64,000 nucleotides of DNA from RGIG1959 sp045637645 (GTDB taxonomy: Bacteria > Bacillota > Clostridia > Oscillospirales > Acutalibacteraceae), in the NCBI GenBank assembly GCA_045637645.1, contig JAZTZV010000028.1, forward strand, positions 17,634 to 81,633, in the 5' to 3' direction. Positions 16,857-25,020 of this stretch are shown here, piece after piece. Under the pieces are notes generated by a model. The model was not told where the DNA came from, ran no database searches, and saw nothing but the letters and a program-made list of their open reading frames with translations. The stretch's first letter is position 1; every line of letters begins with the position of its first letter. The position numbers were made by a program, and so were the translations under genes.

Positions 16857-18644
16857 TCAATCGAGAGGTTTGTTGGAAGCAACCGTATCGAACACATCCG
16901 TGATCTCTTTCGAGGGAGGTGCCGTCAACAGGCTGACCACCACATTCAGCGCAAGCGCGATCAAAAACGCGGGAAGCAGTTCATAGATCGCAAACGCACC
17001 GCCGATCGGAGCGATGAGGAATTTCCAGACGAACACCATCGCGCCACCGGAGATCATCGAAACCAATGCGCCCCATTTATTGGAACGCTTCCAGAACAAC
17101 GCCAACACCACAGCGGGGCCGAAGGCGGCACCGAAGCCTGCCCACGCAAACGACACGATCTTAAAGACCGAGCTGTCGGGATCAAGTGCCAAGAACACGC
17201 CGCCGATCGCGATCACGATGACTGCCACGCGCGCAACCCACATCGCCAATTTTTCGGACGCTTTAGGGCAGAGTTTGCCTTTGAAAAGATCCTGCGCAAC
17301 CGAGGAACTCGCCGCTAACATTTGCGAATCCGCCGTCGACATCGTCGCCGCCAGCATGCCCGCGATGATCAAGCCGCCGAGGATGGCGAAGAACCAGCCG
17401 TACTCGCTGATCGTAGACGCAAACACCGCGACAACATTTTCAGCCTTGTTATACGTCACATACGTTGCGCCGTTTTTCTCGGTAACCGACAATTCCGAGG
17501 GCTTCAAATCATGCATGTTCGATTCGTTGTAATTTTCGAGCATCCAGTAAGTGCGATCATCTTTTTCTGTTGCCGGATCATCCTTGCCGACACAGAAATA
17601 AGCCGTACCGTTTTCGTCAAGCACCGCCGACGAATTGTCAACAAAATATGTCGAAGTCGATTCGGGAGCTTGTTGCACCGCCGCACTTCTGACAAGATTG
17701 GGAGCCGATGTGAAGCCGGCGATACCGATCATAACGGCGATTGCCAACGACACCACAACCCAACCCGAAGCCACACGACGAGAGGTTTTCACATCATCTG
17801 CTTTGCGGATTGCCATAAAACGGAGCAAGATAGCAGGCATACCGAAATAACCAAGACCCCACGCCAACGTCGAAACAACCGGCAAGAAGCCGTAAGAGGC
17901 TTTTTCGCCCGTCACATAATCATGACCCTCAAACACATTGAGATAACCGGGGATTTCTTTTGCATTTTCGATCACCGCCTGCACACCGACCGCATCTGCA
18001 CTGCGGGCGCTGAACACACCGAACAACAACACACCGACCAACGCCGCCGTCATCAAGATACCTTGAATGAAGTCGGTGGTACTCGCCGCCAAGAAACCGC
18101 CGATGGCCGTGTACAACACGATAACCACCGCACTGCAGACCATAGCAGTCGTGTAATTAATCCCAAACAGTCCCGAGAAAATTTTGCCGCAAGCCGCAAA
18201 GCCGGAAGCCGTGTACGGCACGAAGAACACAAAGATGATTACAGCCGAAATGCACATGAGCATCTTGCTTTTATCGCCGTAGCGGTTGGAGAAAAACTCG
18301 GGAATGGTGATGGAGTTCTTCGCCGCATACGTATAACGTCGCAGACGTTTTGCCACAAACAACCAGTTCAGATAGGTGCCGATTGCCAAACCGACAGCCG
18401 TCCAAACCGCTTCGGGCAAGCCGAAAGCGTAAGCAACGCCGGGCAAACCCATCAGCAACCAACCGCTCATGTCCGACGCTTCGGCGCTCATTGCCGTCAC
18501 AAAGGGACCGAGTTGGCGACCGCCGAGATAGTAATCGCGGGTACTTTTGTTTTTGTTTGCATAATAGATACCGACGCCGATCATGCCGAGCATGTACACA
18601 ACAATTGTGACAAGCATCACAAATTGTTCAGATGTCATAGTCAT
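16857..18644 (-). CDS. putP: Sodium/proline symporter (PutP-like) with an enlarged outside loop
   Basis: A 595-residue sodium:solute symporter. Family features include YYLGGRQLGPFVTAMSAEASDMSGWLLMGLPG near the N-terminus, the core helix ITIPEFFSNRYGDKS, the GGFLAASTTDFIQG block and AATMSTADSQMLAASSSVAQDLF. It should take up proline with sodium. PutP proteins are normally about 500 residues; the excess comes from roughly residues 310-400, a hydrophilic acidic stretch (rich in D, E, N, T) placed between two membrane helices. GGAGGAGAT precedes the ATG at 18644. It follows rarA by 27 bases and is last in its operon. Proline as substrate is inferred from overall PutP likeness. Confidence 0.88.
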   Translation of the reverse strand: MTMTSEQFVMLVTIVVYMLGMIGVGIYYANKNKSTRDYYLGGRQLGPFVTAMSAEASDMSGWLLMGLPGVAYAFGLPEAVWTAVGLAIGTYLNWLFVAKRLRRYTYAAKNSITIPEFFSNRYGDKSKMLMCISAVIIFVFFVPYTASGFAACGKIFSGLFGINYTTAMVCSAVVIVLYTAIGGFLAASTTDFIQGILMTAALVGVLLFGVFSARSADAVGVQAVIENAKEIPGYLNVFEGHDYVTGEKASYGFLPVVSTLAWGLGYFGMPAILLRFMAIRKADDVKTSRRVASGWVVVSLAIAVMIGIAGFTSAPNLVRSAAVQQAPESTSTYFVDNSSAVLDENGTAYFCVGKDDPATEKDDRTYWMLENYNESNMHDLKPSELSVTEKNGATYVTYNKAENVVAVFASTISEYGWFFAILGGLIIAGMLAATMSTADSQMLAASSSVAQDLFKGKLCPKASEKLAMWVARVAVIVIAIGGVFLALDPDSSVFKIVSFAWAGFGAAFGPAVVLALFWKRSNKWGALVSMISGGAMVFVWKFLIAPIGGAFAIYELLPAFLIALALNVVVSLLTAPPSKEITDVFDTVASNKPLD

Positions 18645-18671
18645 GGGTATCTCCTCCTTCTTTTCAAACGA

Positions 18672-19940
18672 TCATTTCGAGCGGATGCTTTGCCAATAGG
18701 ATGCAAAGCCTTGCTCGGTTTTGTTATCTCCCGGGGTATAATACACCGTATCTTTTAAAACATCGGGCAAATATTGTTGTGCCACCCAATGTCCTTCAAA
18801 GCTGTGGGGATACAGATAAAACTGTCCTTTTACAGCGGAATCTTCCCCGTCGAAATGCTTGTTTTGCAACTGACGCGGAATCGGTCCGCTTTTGCCCGCG
18901 CGAATATCCGCCGCCGCCGCATCGTACGCCAAGTAAGCGCTGTTGGATTTGGGACTTTGGCACACAAGCACCACCGCATCCGCCAGCGGGATGCGCGCTT
19001 CGGGTAAACCGACCTGCAACGCCATGTCCACCGCCGCTTTGACGATGGGAAGGATTTGCGGATAGGCAAGACCGACATCTTCCGCCGCGCACACCATCAA
19101 ACGACGGCAAGCCGAAAGCAGGTCCCCCGCTTCCAGCAGTCGCGCCAGATAATGGACTGCGGCGTTCGGATCGGAACCGCGCATGGATTTTTGGAACGCG
19201 GAGAGGATGTCGTAATGCTCATCCCCTTCGCGGTCATATTTCATGGCGCTGTTCGTTCCGAGTTGTGCCACGGTTTCACGCGTAACCGACAGCGAACCGT
19301 CCGCCGACAATCCCGCGGACAGCACACTGAGTTCCACGGCGTTGATGGCTTTTCGCACATCACCGCCGCAAGAGCGCGCGATATCGAGCGTGACGCCCTC
19401 TTCGACTTGCAACACAAGCTGTTGCTCGTTTTCAAGAAACGCAAACGCACGTTTGACGGCACGTTCGGTCTCGTCGATATCCACCGCTTTGAATTCAAAC
19501 ACGGTCGAGCGGCTCAAAAGCGCGCCGTACACATAAAAATACGGGTTTTCGGTCGTGGACGCGATCAGCGTCACATTACCGTTTTCGATATGCTCAAGCA
19601 GTGTTTGTTGTTGCTTTTTTGTGAAATACTGGATCTCATCGAGATACAGCAAAATGCCGCCTGCTCCTGCGAGCGTTCCCACTTCAGCGATGACACTTTT
19701 GATGTCCGCCGTGGAAGCGGTCGTGCCGTTGAGCTTGTGCAGGCGCATATCCGATCGCGACGCAATGATGCGCGCGACAGTGGTTTTGCCGACACCCGAC
19801 GGCCCGTAAAAAATCAGATTCGGGATCTTGCCGCCGTCGATGATGCGACGAAGCGCTTTGTTGTCATCGAGAAGATGACGTTGACCGACGACTTCATCGA
19901 GTGTTTGCGGACGCATACGGTCCGCAAGAGGCGTGTTCAT
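18672..19940 (-). CDS. rarA: Replication-associated recombination protein RarA (MgsA)
   Basis: A 422-residue AAA+ ATPase related to clamp-loader and RuvB proteins, which acts at stalled replication forks. The opening PLADRMRPQTLDEVVGQRHLL is diagnostic. Walker A is GPSGVGKTT, Walker B with sensor is LLYLDEIQYF, sensor 1 is ASTTENPYF, and the C-terminal tetramerization part (SMRGSDPNAAVHYLARLLEAGDLL) follows. The ATG at 19940 has GGGGAGG nine bases upstream. It lies between the esterase gene (18 bases) and putP. Length is normal for the family (420-440). Confidence 0.95.
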   Translation of the reverse strand: MNTPLADRMRPQTLDEVVGQRHLLDDNKALRRIIDGGKIPNLIFYGPSGVGKTTVARIIASRSDMRLHKLNGTTASTADIKSVIAEVGTLAGAGGILLYLDEIQYFTKKQQQTLLEHIENGNVTLIASTTENPYFYVYGALLSRSTVFEFKAVDIDETERAVKRAFAFLENEQQLVLQVEEGVTLDIARSCGGDVRKAINAVELSVLSAGLSADGSLSVTRETVAQLGTNSAMKYDREGDEHYDILSAFQKSMRGSDPNAAVHYLARLLEAGDLLSACRRLMVCAAEDVGLAYPQILPIVKAAVDMALQVGLPEARIPLADAVVLVCQSPKSNSAYLAYDAAAADIRAGKSGPIPRQLQNKHFDGEDSAVKGQFYLYPHSFEGHWVAQQYLPDVLKDTVYYTPGDNKTEQGFASYWQSIRSK

Positions 19941-19958
19941 ACGCGTTCGCCTCCCCTC

Positions 19959-20705
19959 TTACAAATCCTGTGCAAAGAAGCGCAGGAACTTTTCGATCGC
20001 CGTATCCCAAAAACGCCATTCGTGCGCGCCCGCCCATTCTTCATATGTATGCGTGACACCGCACGCCTCCAAATGCGCATGGAAGCGGCGATTGTCCTCG
20101 ATGAGAAAATCGCTTTCGCCGCACACTTGATAAATCGGCGGGAAGTTTTTGCCGCTTGCGGCAAGCTTGAACAAATCCTCGTCCTCTTCGATGCCGTCAC
20201 CGAACAGAGACGTGATTTCCGCTTTGCCCATACCGCAGGGGTTGGTTTCGAAGAAGCGACACACATCGGTCACAGCCGACGTGCACGCCGCCTTGGCGTA
20301 ACGCTCGGGATGGGTCAGCGCACAGCGCATCGCGCCGTAGCCGCCCATCGACAAGCCTGCCACAAACGTGTGCGCAGGATCGAGCGTCGTGCGAAAAAAT
20401 TGGTTGCACAATTTCGGCAATTCTTCGGAGATATACGTGAAATACGGCAAACCGTACGCCATGTTTTGATAAAACCCGCGTTGCACCTCGGGCATCACGA
20501 TGGCAATGCCCGTTTCCTCGGCATACAGATCAAGTTTCGTGCGACGCGACCACGCCGTGTGGTTATCAGACAAGCCGTGAAGCAAAAAGAGCACGGGATA
20601 GTCGCCGTTTTCAAGACGCTTGACGCCGTTGTCGGGAATCACAACCGCGACATCCGTCATCATGCACAGCGTCGACGAGAAAAATGTCGAGTTAAAATAC
20701 GCCAT
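19959..20705 (-). CDS. Alpha/beta-hydrolase esterase (EstA / S-formylglutathione hydrolase-like)
   Basis: A 248-residue serine esterase of the Esterase_phd / feruloyl esterase-like group. The nucleophile elbow is AGLSMGGYGAM. The acid is probably in VCGESDFLIEDN and the His in GAHEWRFWD. The N-terminal VVIPDNGVKRLENGDYPVLFLLHGLSDNHTAW contains the oxyanion HG motif. Relatives include tributyrin esterase and acetyl-xylan esterases. There is no signal peptide, so it is likely cytoplasmic. AGAGGA precedes the ATG at 20705. It sits 12 bases after glyA in the same run; no shared pathway is apparent. Confidence 0.87.
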   Translation of the reverse strand: MAYFNSTFFSSTLCMMTDVAVVIPDNGVKRLENGDYPVLFLLHGLSDNHTAWSRRTKLDLYAEETGIAIVMPEVQRGFYQNMAYGLPYFTYISEELPKLCNQFFRTTLDPAHTFVAGLSMGGYGAMRCALTHPERYAKAACTSAVTDVCRFFETNPCGMGKAEITSLFGDGIEEDEDLFKLAASGKNFPPIYQVCGESDFLIEDNRRFHAHLEACGVTHTYEEWAGAHEWRFWDTAIEKFLRFFAQDL

Positions 20706-20717
20706 TGTTCATTCCTC

Positions 20718-21968
20718 TTAATACAGCGGATAACGAGCGCACAGTTCTTGCACACCGGCGCGGATGCTGTCGGCTTTGTTCTCAAAGTCGGTCACAGCGT
20801 CGGCGATGAAGCCCGCGATGAGATCCATGTCCGCTTCTTTCAAGCCACGGCTGGTGACAGCGGGCGTGCCGAGACGGACACCGCTCGTCACGAACGGAGA
20901 CAACGGCTCGTTGGGGATGGTGTTTTTGTTTGCGGTGATGAACACCTCGTCAAGACGTGCTTCGAGTTCTTTACCTGTGATGCCCGTCTCGCGAAGATCC
21001 ATCAACATCAAGTGGTTATCCGTACCGTCGGACACCAGCTTCATGCCGCGCTTTTTCAAGCCGTCGGCGAGAGCCGCCGCATTTTTAACGATTTGATCTT
21101 GATAGGCACGGAACTCGTCGGTAAGTGCTTCGCCGAAGCAAACCGCTTTCGCCGCGATGACGTGCATCAAGGGGCCGCCTTGCGAGCCCGGGAATACCGC
21201 TTTATCAATCGCTTTCGCATACTCCTCGCGGCACAGGATCATGCCGCCGCGGGGACCGCGCAGGGTCTTATGAGTGGTGGTGGTAACGACATCGCAGTAG
21301 GGCACGGGGTTCATGTGCTTGCCCGCGGCAACCAAACCCGCGATGTGTGCCATGTCGACCATCAAAAGCGCGCCGACTTCGTCAGCAATCTCGCGCAGGA
21401 TATCAAAACGAATCTCACGCGGATATGCCGAAGCGCCCGCCACAATGAGCTTGGGTTTGTTTTCAACGGCAAGTTTGCGCACAACTTCATAATCGATGAA
21501 GCCGGTTTCTTCGTCAACACCGTAAGGTACGAAGTTGTAGAGCTTACCCGAGAAGTTGACGGGCGAGCCGTGGGTCAAGTGACCGCCGTGTGCAAGGTTC
21601 ATACCGAGAACGGTATCGCCCGGCTCGATAAGGGCGAAATATGCCGCTTGGTTGGCTTGCGCGCCCGAGTGAGGTTGCACGTTGGCATGCTCTGCACCGA
21701 ACAATTTGCAAGCACGCTCGCGGGCGATGTTCTCGACAACGTCGACCTCTTGGCAACCGCCGTAGTAACGCTTGCCGGGATAGCCCTCTGCATACTTATT
21801 GGTCAGCACGCTGCCCATCGCCGCCATCACGGCAGGAGAGACAATGTTTTCCGACGCAATGAGTTCGAGATTGCGGCGTTGACGAGCAAGCTCGCCTTCC
21901 ATCGCCGCGCCGACTTCAGCGTCAACATCTTTCACGAAACCAATAGTATCCATCAGATTTTCATACAT
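20718..21968 (-). CDS. glyA: Serine hydroxymethyltransferase GlyA
   Basis: A 416-residue PLP enzyme that interconverts serine and glycine while loading a one-carbon unit onto tetrahydrofolate. Visible motifs are RNLELIASENIVS, NKYAEGYPGKRYYGGC, the cofactor region HGGHLTHGSP, and the Schiff-base lysine in VVTTTTHKTLRGPRGG. Length is normal. AGGAG lies ten bases before the ATG at 21968. It heads the operon with esterase, rarA and putP and has its own promoter. Its one-carbon product is used by ThyX-linked and other folate reactions encoded elsewhere in the window. Confidence 0.98.
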   Translation of the reverse strand: MYENLMDTIGFVKDVDAEVGAAMEGELARQRRNLELIASENIVSPAVMAAMGSVLTNKYAEGYPGKRYYGGCQEVDVVENIARERACKLFGAEHANVQPHSGAQANQAAYFALIEPGDTVLGMNLAHGGHLTHGSPVNFSGKLYNFVPYGVDEETGFIDYEVVRKLAVENKPKLIVAGASAYPREIRFDILREIADEVGALLMVDMAHIAGLVAAGKHMNPVPYCDVVTTTTHKTLRGPRGGMILCREEYAKAIDKAVFPGSQGGPLMHVIAAKAVCFGEALTDEFRAYQDQIVKNAAALADGLKKRGMKLVSDGTDNHLMLMDLRETGITGKELEARLDEVFITANKNTIPNEPLSPFVTSGVRLGTPAVTSRGLKEADMDLIAGFIADAVTDFENKADSIRAGVQELCARYPLY

Positions 21969-22029
21969 TTTGCATACACTCCTGTCTTTTCAAGGGATAA
22001 ACTACCCCTTATAAAATTATATCTTTCAC

Positions 22030-22059
22030 AGTATAGCACATTAACGCGGTAAATTGCAA
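22030..22059 (-). promoter_or_regulatory. Promoter of the glyA operon
   Basis: On the minus strand: -35 TTGCAA, an 18-base spacer, and -10 TATACT. The leader of about 55 bases contains a small AAGGG/CCCTT hairpin but nothing resembling a glycine or THF riboswitch. Confidence 0.65.
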
Positions 22060-22097
22060 CTGTTTTCATCAAAAAAGAGAAAAATATGTTACAAAAA

Positions 22098-22135
22098 ATA
22101 TAAAAACATCGCGTCTTCGATCGAGACGCGATGTT
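22098..22135 (-). terminator. Intrinsic terminator after sigG
   Basis: An 11-bp stem pairs 22105-22115 with 22125-22135, with a T-rich tail (TTTTTATATTTTTT) on the minus strand, directly after the sigG stop. Confidence 0.9.
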
Positions 22136-22137
22136 GC

Positions 22138-22905
22138 TTACATATAACTTTTGATGTGTTGAAGAGCGCCTTTTTCAAGGCGACTGACCTGTGCTTGCGA
22201 AATGCCGATTTTTTCAGACACTTCGGTTTGAGTCAACCCACCGAAAAAGCGCAAGCGCAAAATGCGTTTTTCTCGCTCGGGCAGCGATTGAATCGCTTCT
22301 TTGAGCGCGATTTCTTCGATCCAATCGCGATCGCTGACAGTATCGCCGAGCTGATCGAGCACATAAATCGTATCCCCTGCATCGGCATAGACGGGCTCAT
22401 AAAGCGAAACAGGCGTCGAAACCGCCTCAAGCGCCGTCACCACCTCTTCCCGCGCCATATCGATCTCACGCGCAATCTCCTCCACCGTCGGATCGCGCGA
22501 CAATTCTTTTTGCAATTTTTCTTTGGCTTGCATCGCACGATATGCAATATCGCGAAGCGAACGGCTGATGCGCACGGCATTGTTGTCGCGCAAGTAACGG
22601 CGGATCTCGCCGATGATCAGCGGCACTGCATATGTCGAAAAACGCACCCCGATCGAAATGTCAAAATTGTCGATGGATTTCATCAAGCCGATGCAACCGA
22701 CCTGAAACAAATCGTCCGGATTTTCGCCACGTCCCGAAAATCGCTGCACAATGCTCAACACCAACCGCAAATTGCCGTTGACCAGTTCGTCTCTTGCGCT
22801 TTTACGCCCCGCGCGAAGCTCTGTGAGCAATTGCATTTTCTCTGCTTCCGTCAGTACCTTCAGGCTTGAGGTATTGACCCCGCAAATGTCCACCTTGTTA
22901 TACAA
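22138..22905 (-). CDS. sigG: Forespore sigma factor SigG
   Basis: A 255-residue sigma-70 factor that drives late forespore genes. The SigG-specific N-terminus reads YNKVDICGVNTSSLKVL, followed by region 2 (RLVLSIVQRFSGRGENPDDLFQVGCIGLMKSIDNFD), region 3 and region 4 (LTQTEVSEKIGISQAQVSRLEK). Its presence shows that the organism can form endospores. The start is a TTG at 22905 with AGGAG ten bases upstream; an earlier TTG would be too close to that site. CATACT at 22940-22945 (minus) resembles a forespore-type -10, but I see no convincing -35. It is monocistronic, with a terminator on each side. Confidence 0.96.
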   Translation of the reverse strand: MYNKVDICGVNTSSLKVLTEAEKMQLLTELRAGRKSARDELVNGNLRLVLSIVQRFSGRGENPDDLFQVGCIGLMKSIDNFDISIGVRFSTYAVPLIIGEIRRYLRDNNAVRISRSLRDIAYRAMQAKEKLQKELSRDPTVEEIAREIDMAREEVVTALEAVSTPVSLYEPVYADAGDTIYVLDQLGDTVSDRDWIEEIALKEAIQSLPEREKRILRLRFFGGLTQTEVSEKIGISQAQVSRLEKGALQHIKSYM

Positions 22906-22972
22906 ACCGCACAAGCTCCTCTCTCCCGTTATTAAAAAGAGTATGAGCCGTTTCGGCGCGGATTATTTCGCG

Positions 22973-23006
22973 AGCAAAACAAAACACCGCAAGCGAACCT
23001 GCGGTG
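22973..23006 (-). terminator. Intrinsic terminator after the M20 peptidase gene
   Basis: A 7-bp GC-rich stem pairs 22985-22991 with 23000-23006 and is followed by TTTTGTTTTG on the minus strand. It ends the tepA-ftsK-malQ-ygiQ-DUF2156-M20 run. Confidence 0.8.
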
Positions 23007-23014
23007 CTGACATA

Positions 23015-24106
23015 TTATTCACAGTAAAATCGAACGGTATCCTGCGCCAACTGCAATCCCGACGCAAGGCTGTCGAGTTCGACATATTCTTCGCGCGTGT
23101 GCATACCCGCGCCGCGAACACAACCGAAGCAAACCGCCGGAATCCCCATCGACAGCGGCACATTGCAATCGGTCGAACCCGCTTTCACCACGGGAGTTAA
23201 GCTGAATCGGCGTTGTATGCCTTGCACGGCGCGCTCAACGAGTGCTTGCTGATGCGCGGCATTGACTTCGCCCGCGCAAGGACGTTCACCGAGCACGGTA
23301 ACAGTCACACCGTCATATTGCGCCACGACGGCATTCATTTGCGCTTGCATCGATTCCAAATGGGTGCGATCGTTCGAACGAAGCTCAAACAGCATGTGTG
23401 CGTGTTGAGCGATCGTATTAACGGACGTGCCACCCTCGATTTGTCCGACGTTGAACGTTGTACCGTTCGCAGGAACGGTCATTTGATACAAATCCGCCAC
23501 CATCGACGACAATCGTGCGATCGCATTGTCGTTGCCGAAATCGAAATAGGAATGACCTCCGACGGTGTTGACTTCGATCAAAAAGCGGCACGAACCGACG
23601 GCGTCGGCGATCACCTCATCGGCGTGGCAGTCAAACGAGAGAAATTCGCGGACGCGATGCCCGAAATCCGCCATCACTTGTTTGGTGCCTTTGAGATTTC
23701 CGAGGCCTTCCTCCCCTGCGTCGATCACAAACAGCAAGCCGCAATCTTTCGGCACAAGTGCTTGTTCAACACAATATTTCACCGTCATCATAAGCGCCGC
23801 AACATTTGCTGTGTCATCTCCGATGCCGGGGCAATACAAACGACCGTTTTCTTCGTATAACGGCAACGGATCGGTGTCGGGAAACACGACATCACTGTGG
23901 GCACAAACAACCACAACGGGATTGTCCTTTGTCACACCGATCGGGCAAATCACATTGTCGGCTTGATCAATATAGGTTTGTGCGGCACCTTGCGCGATAA
24001 GCCAATCACGGCAAAACACGGCACGTGCTTGTTCTTGTCCCGAAGGAGCGGGGATTTGTGCGAGCGTTTTAAGCAATTCAATTGCCGTTTGCACGGTTTC
24101 TTGCAT
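23015..24106 (-). CDS. M20 family metallopeptidase / deacylase
   Basis: A 363-residue zinc hydrolase of the M20 (ArgE/DapE/ACY1) family. Metal-site motifs include CAHSDVVFPDTDP, the bridging Asp in PGIGDDTANVAAL and the DAGEEGLGN Glu pair. A dimerization lid follows (GGHSYFDFGNDNAI). The last third contains KAGSTDCNVPLSMGIPAVCFGC with a conserved Asp. It may hydrolyse a peptide or N-acyl amino acid; substrate unknown. The start could be GTG 24121, GTG 24109 or ATG 24106; I list the ATG. It is the last gene of the run, 21 bases after the DUF2156 gene. Confidence 0.87.
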   Translation of the reverse strand: MQETVQTAIELLKTLAQIPAPSGQEQARAVFCRDWLIAQGAAQTYIDQADNVICPIGVTKDNPVVVVCAHSDVVFPDTDPLPLYEENGRLYCPGIGDDTANVAALMMTVKYCVEQALVPKDCGLLFVIDAGEEGLGNLKGTKQVMADFGHRVREFLSFDCHADEVIADAVGSCRFLIEVNTVGGHSYFDFGNDNAIARLSSMVADLYQMTVPANGTTFNVGQIEGGTSVNTIAQHAHMLFELRSNDRTHLESMQAQMNAVVAQYDGVTVTVLGERPCAGEVNAAHQQALVERAVQGIQRRFSLTPVVKAGSTDCNVPLSMGIPAVCFGCVRGAGMHTREEYVELDSLASGLQLAQDTVRFYCE

Positions 24107-24127
24107 CACGGTGACATTCACCTCTTT

Positions 24128-25015
24128 TTACACTTCCACGGTATATTTGGCGATCAACTCAATCGGATGATAGGCAAGTTTCGACTTGCGCAAGCCTTCG
24201 TCGCCGCAATCCTCTTCGCGATTGATATAGCGGATCGAATCATCAACATAACGGGCGGCAAATTCTTTCACGAGCATTTGATACACACCGTCATAGGATG
24301 TGTCGGCTTTTTCAAAATTGACAAACAGCATATCGCCGAGACGAGTACCCGCCGAAAAGCCGACCAACACATCGTCCACATACAACACGATGCCGAACAG
24401 CGAGAGTTCTTCCATGTGACGAAGCGCCTGTTCCGTTCGCGACACTTCTTCAAACGCAAACTCGTCGGTTTTGCCGCGTTGCGACGGAAAATGCTCCAAA
24501 AACGCTTCGATCTCAGGCAGATTGTCTGCCGTCAGCGATTCGAAACGATAATGCGGATACGCCCGACAAAAGCGGCGCACATGGTTGCGTTGTTTGGCAT
24601 ACGCCGAGCCTTCATACGCCGCCATTTTGTGTGCATCGTAAATATAATCGCACCATTGGCTTTCGCTTTGTGCGTCGTGAAGTTCCCCGAATACCTCCCG
24701 CAACAACGGCAAATCATCCGCCGAAACAAGCGAAAACACGAGCGGCTCGCCGTTTGCGTCGGTATATTGTTTCAGGAGACGCAACGCATCGCGGATGTCA
24801 CCGTTTCCCATCGGCACGGCATACGCGATGCCGTTATCGTCGGTGAGAAGCTGCAAAAACAAAACGTTGTTTTCGATGGCATACGCCTTGTAAAAATAGC
24901 CCGCCCAGATATACAAATTCGCGGGGCAAAAATCACAAAAATGCGCGCCGTTCCCCGAGAGAAACGGCACGATTTTCGGCAAATCGGATTTGGTGATGGG
25001 ACGAAATTCTAACAT
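24128..25015 (-). CDS. DUF2156 (LPG synthetase C-terminal-like) protein
   Basis: A 295-residue soluble protein resembling the C-terminal acyltransferase-like domain of MprF (DUF2156), made of two GNAT-type folds. Typical pieces are FRPITKSDLPKIVPFL, ANLYIWAGYFYKAYAIENNVLFLQ, AKQRNHVRRFCRAYPHYRFESLT and the C-terminal YINREEDCGDEGLRKSKLAYHPIELIAKY. The membrane flippase half of MprF is missing, so lysyl-phosphatidylglycerol export is unlikely. An aminoacyl- or acyl-transfer role is possible. The ATG at 25015 begins five bases after the YgiQ stop; its ribosome binding site is weak, suggesting coupled translation. Confidence 0.85.
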   Translation of the reverse strand: MLEFRPITKSDLPKIVPFLSGNGAHFCDFCPANLYIWAGYFYKAYAIENNVLFLQLLTDDNGIAYAVPMGNGDIRDALRLLKQYTDANGEPLVFSLVSADDLPLLREVFGELHDAQSESQWCDYIYDAHKMAAYEGSAYAKQRNHVRRFCRAYPHYRFESLTADNLPEIEAFLEHFPSQRGKTDEFAFEEVSRTEQALRHMEELSLFGIVLYVDDVLVGFSAGTRLGDMLFVNFEKADTSYDGVYQMLVKEFAARYVDDSIRYINREEDCGDEGLRKSKLAYHPIELIAKYTVEV

Positions 25016-25020
25016 AAAGT

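Noticed and set aside
21969..22029. Glycine or THF riboswitch before glyA
   Set aside because: The leader is too short and lacks conserved motifs.
19056..22052. A 998-codon open frame across rarA, the esterase gene and glyA on the plus strand
   Set aside because: Antisense shadow of three clear genes; the composition (many His, Arg and Phe) is typical of reverse-phase translation.
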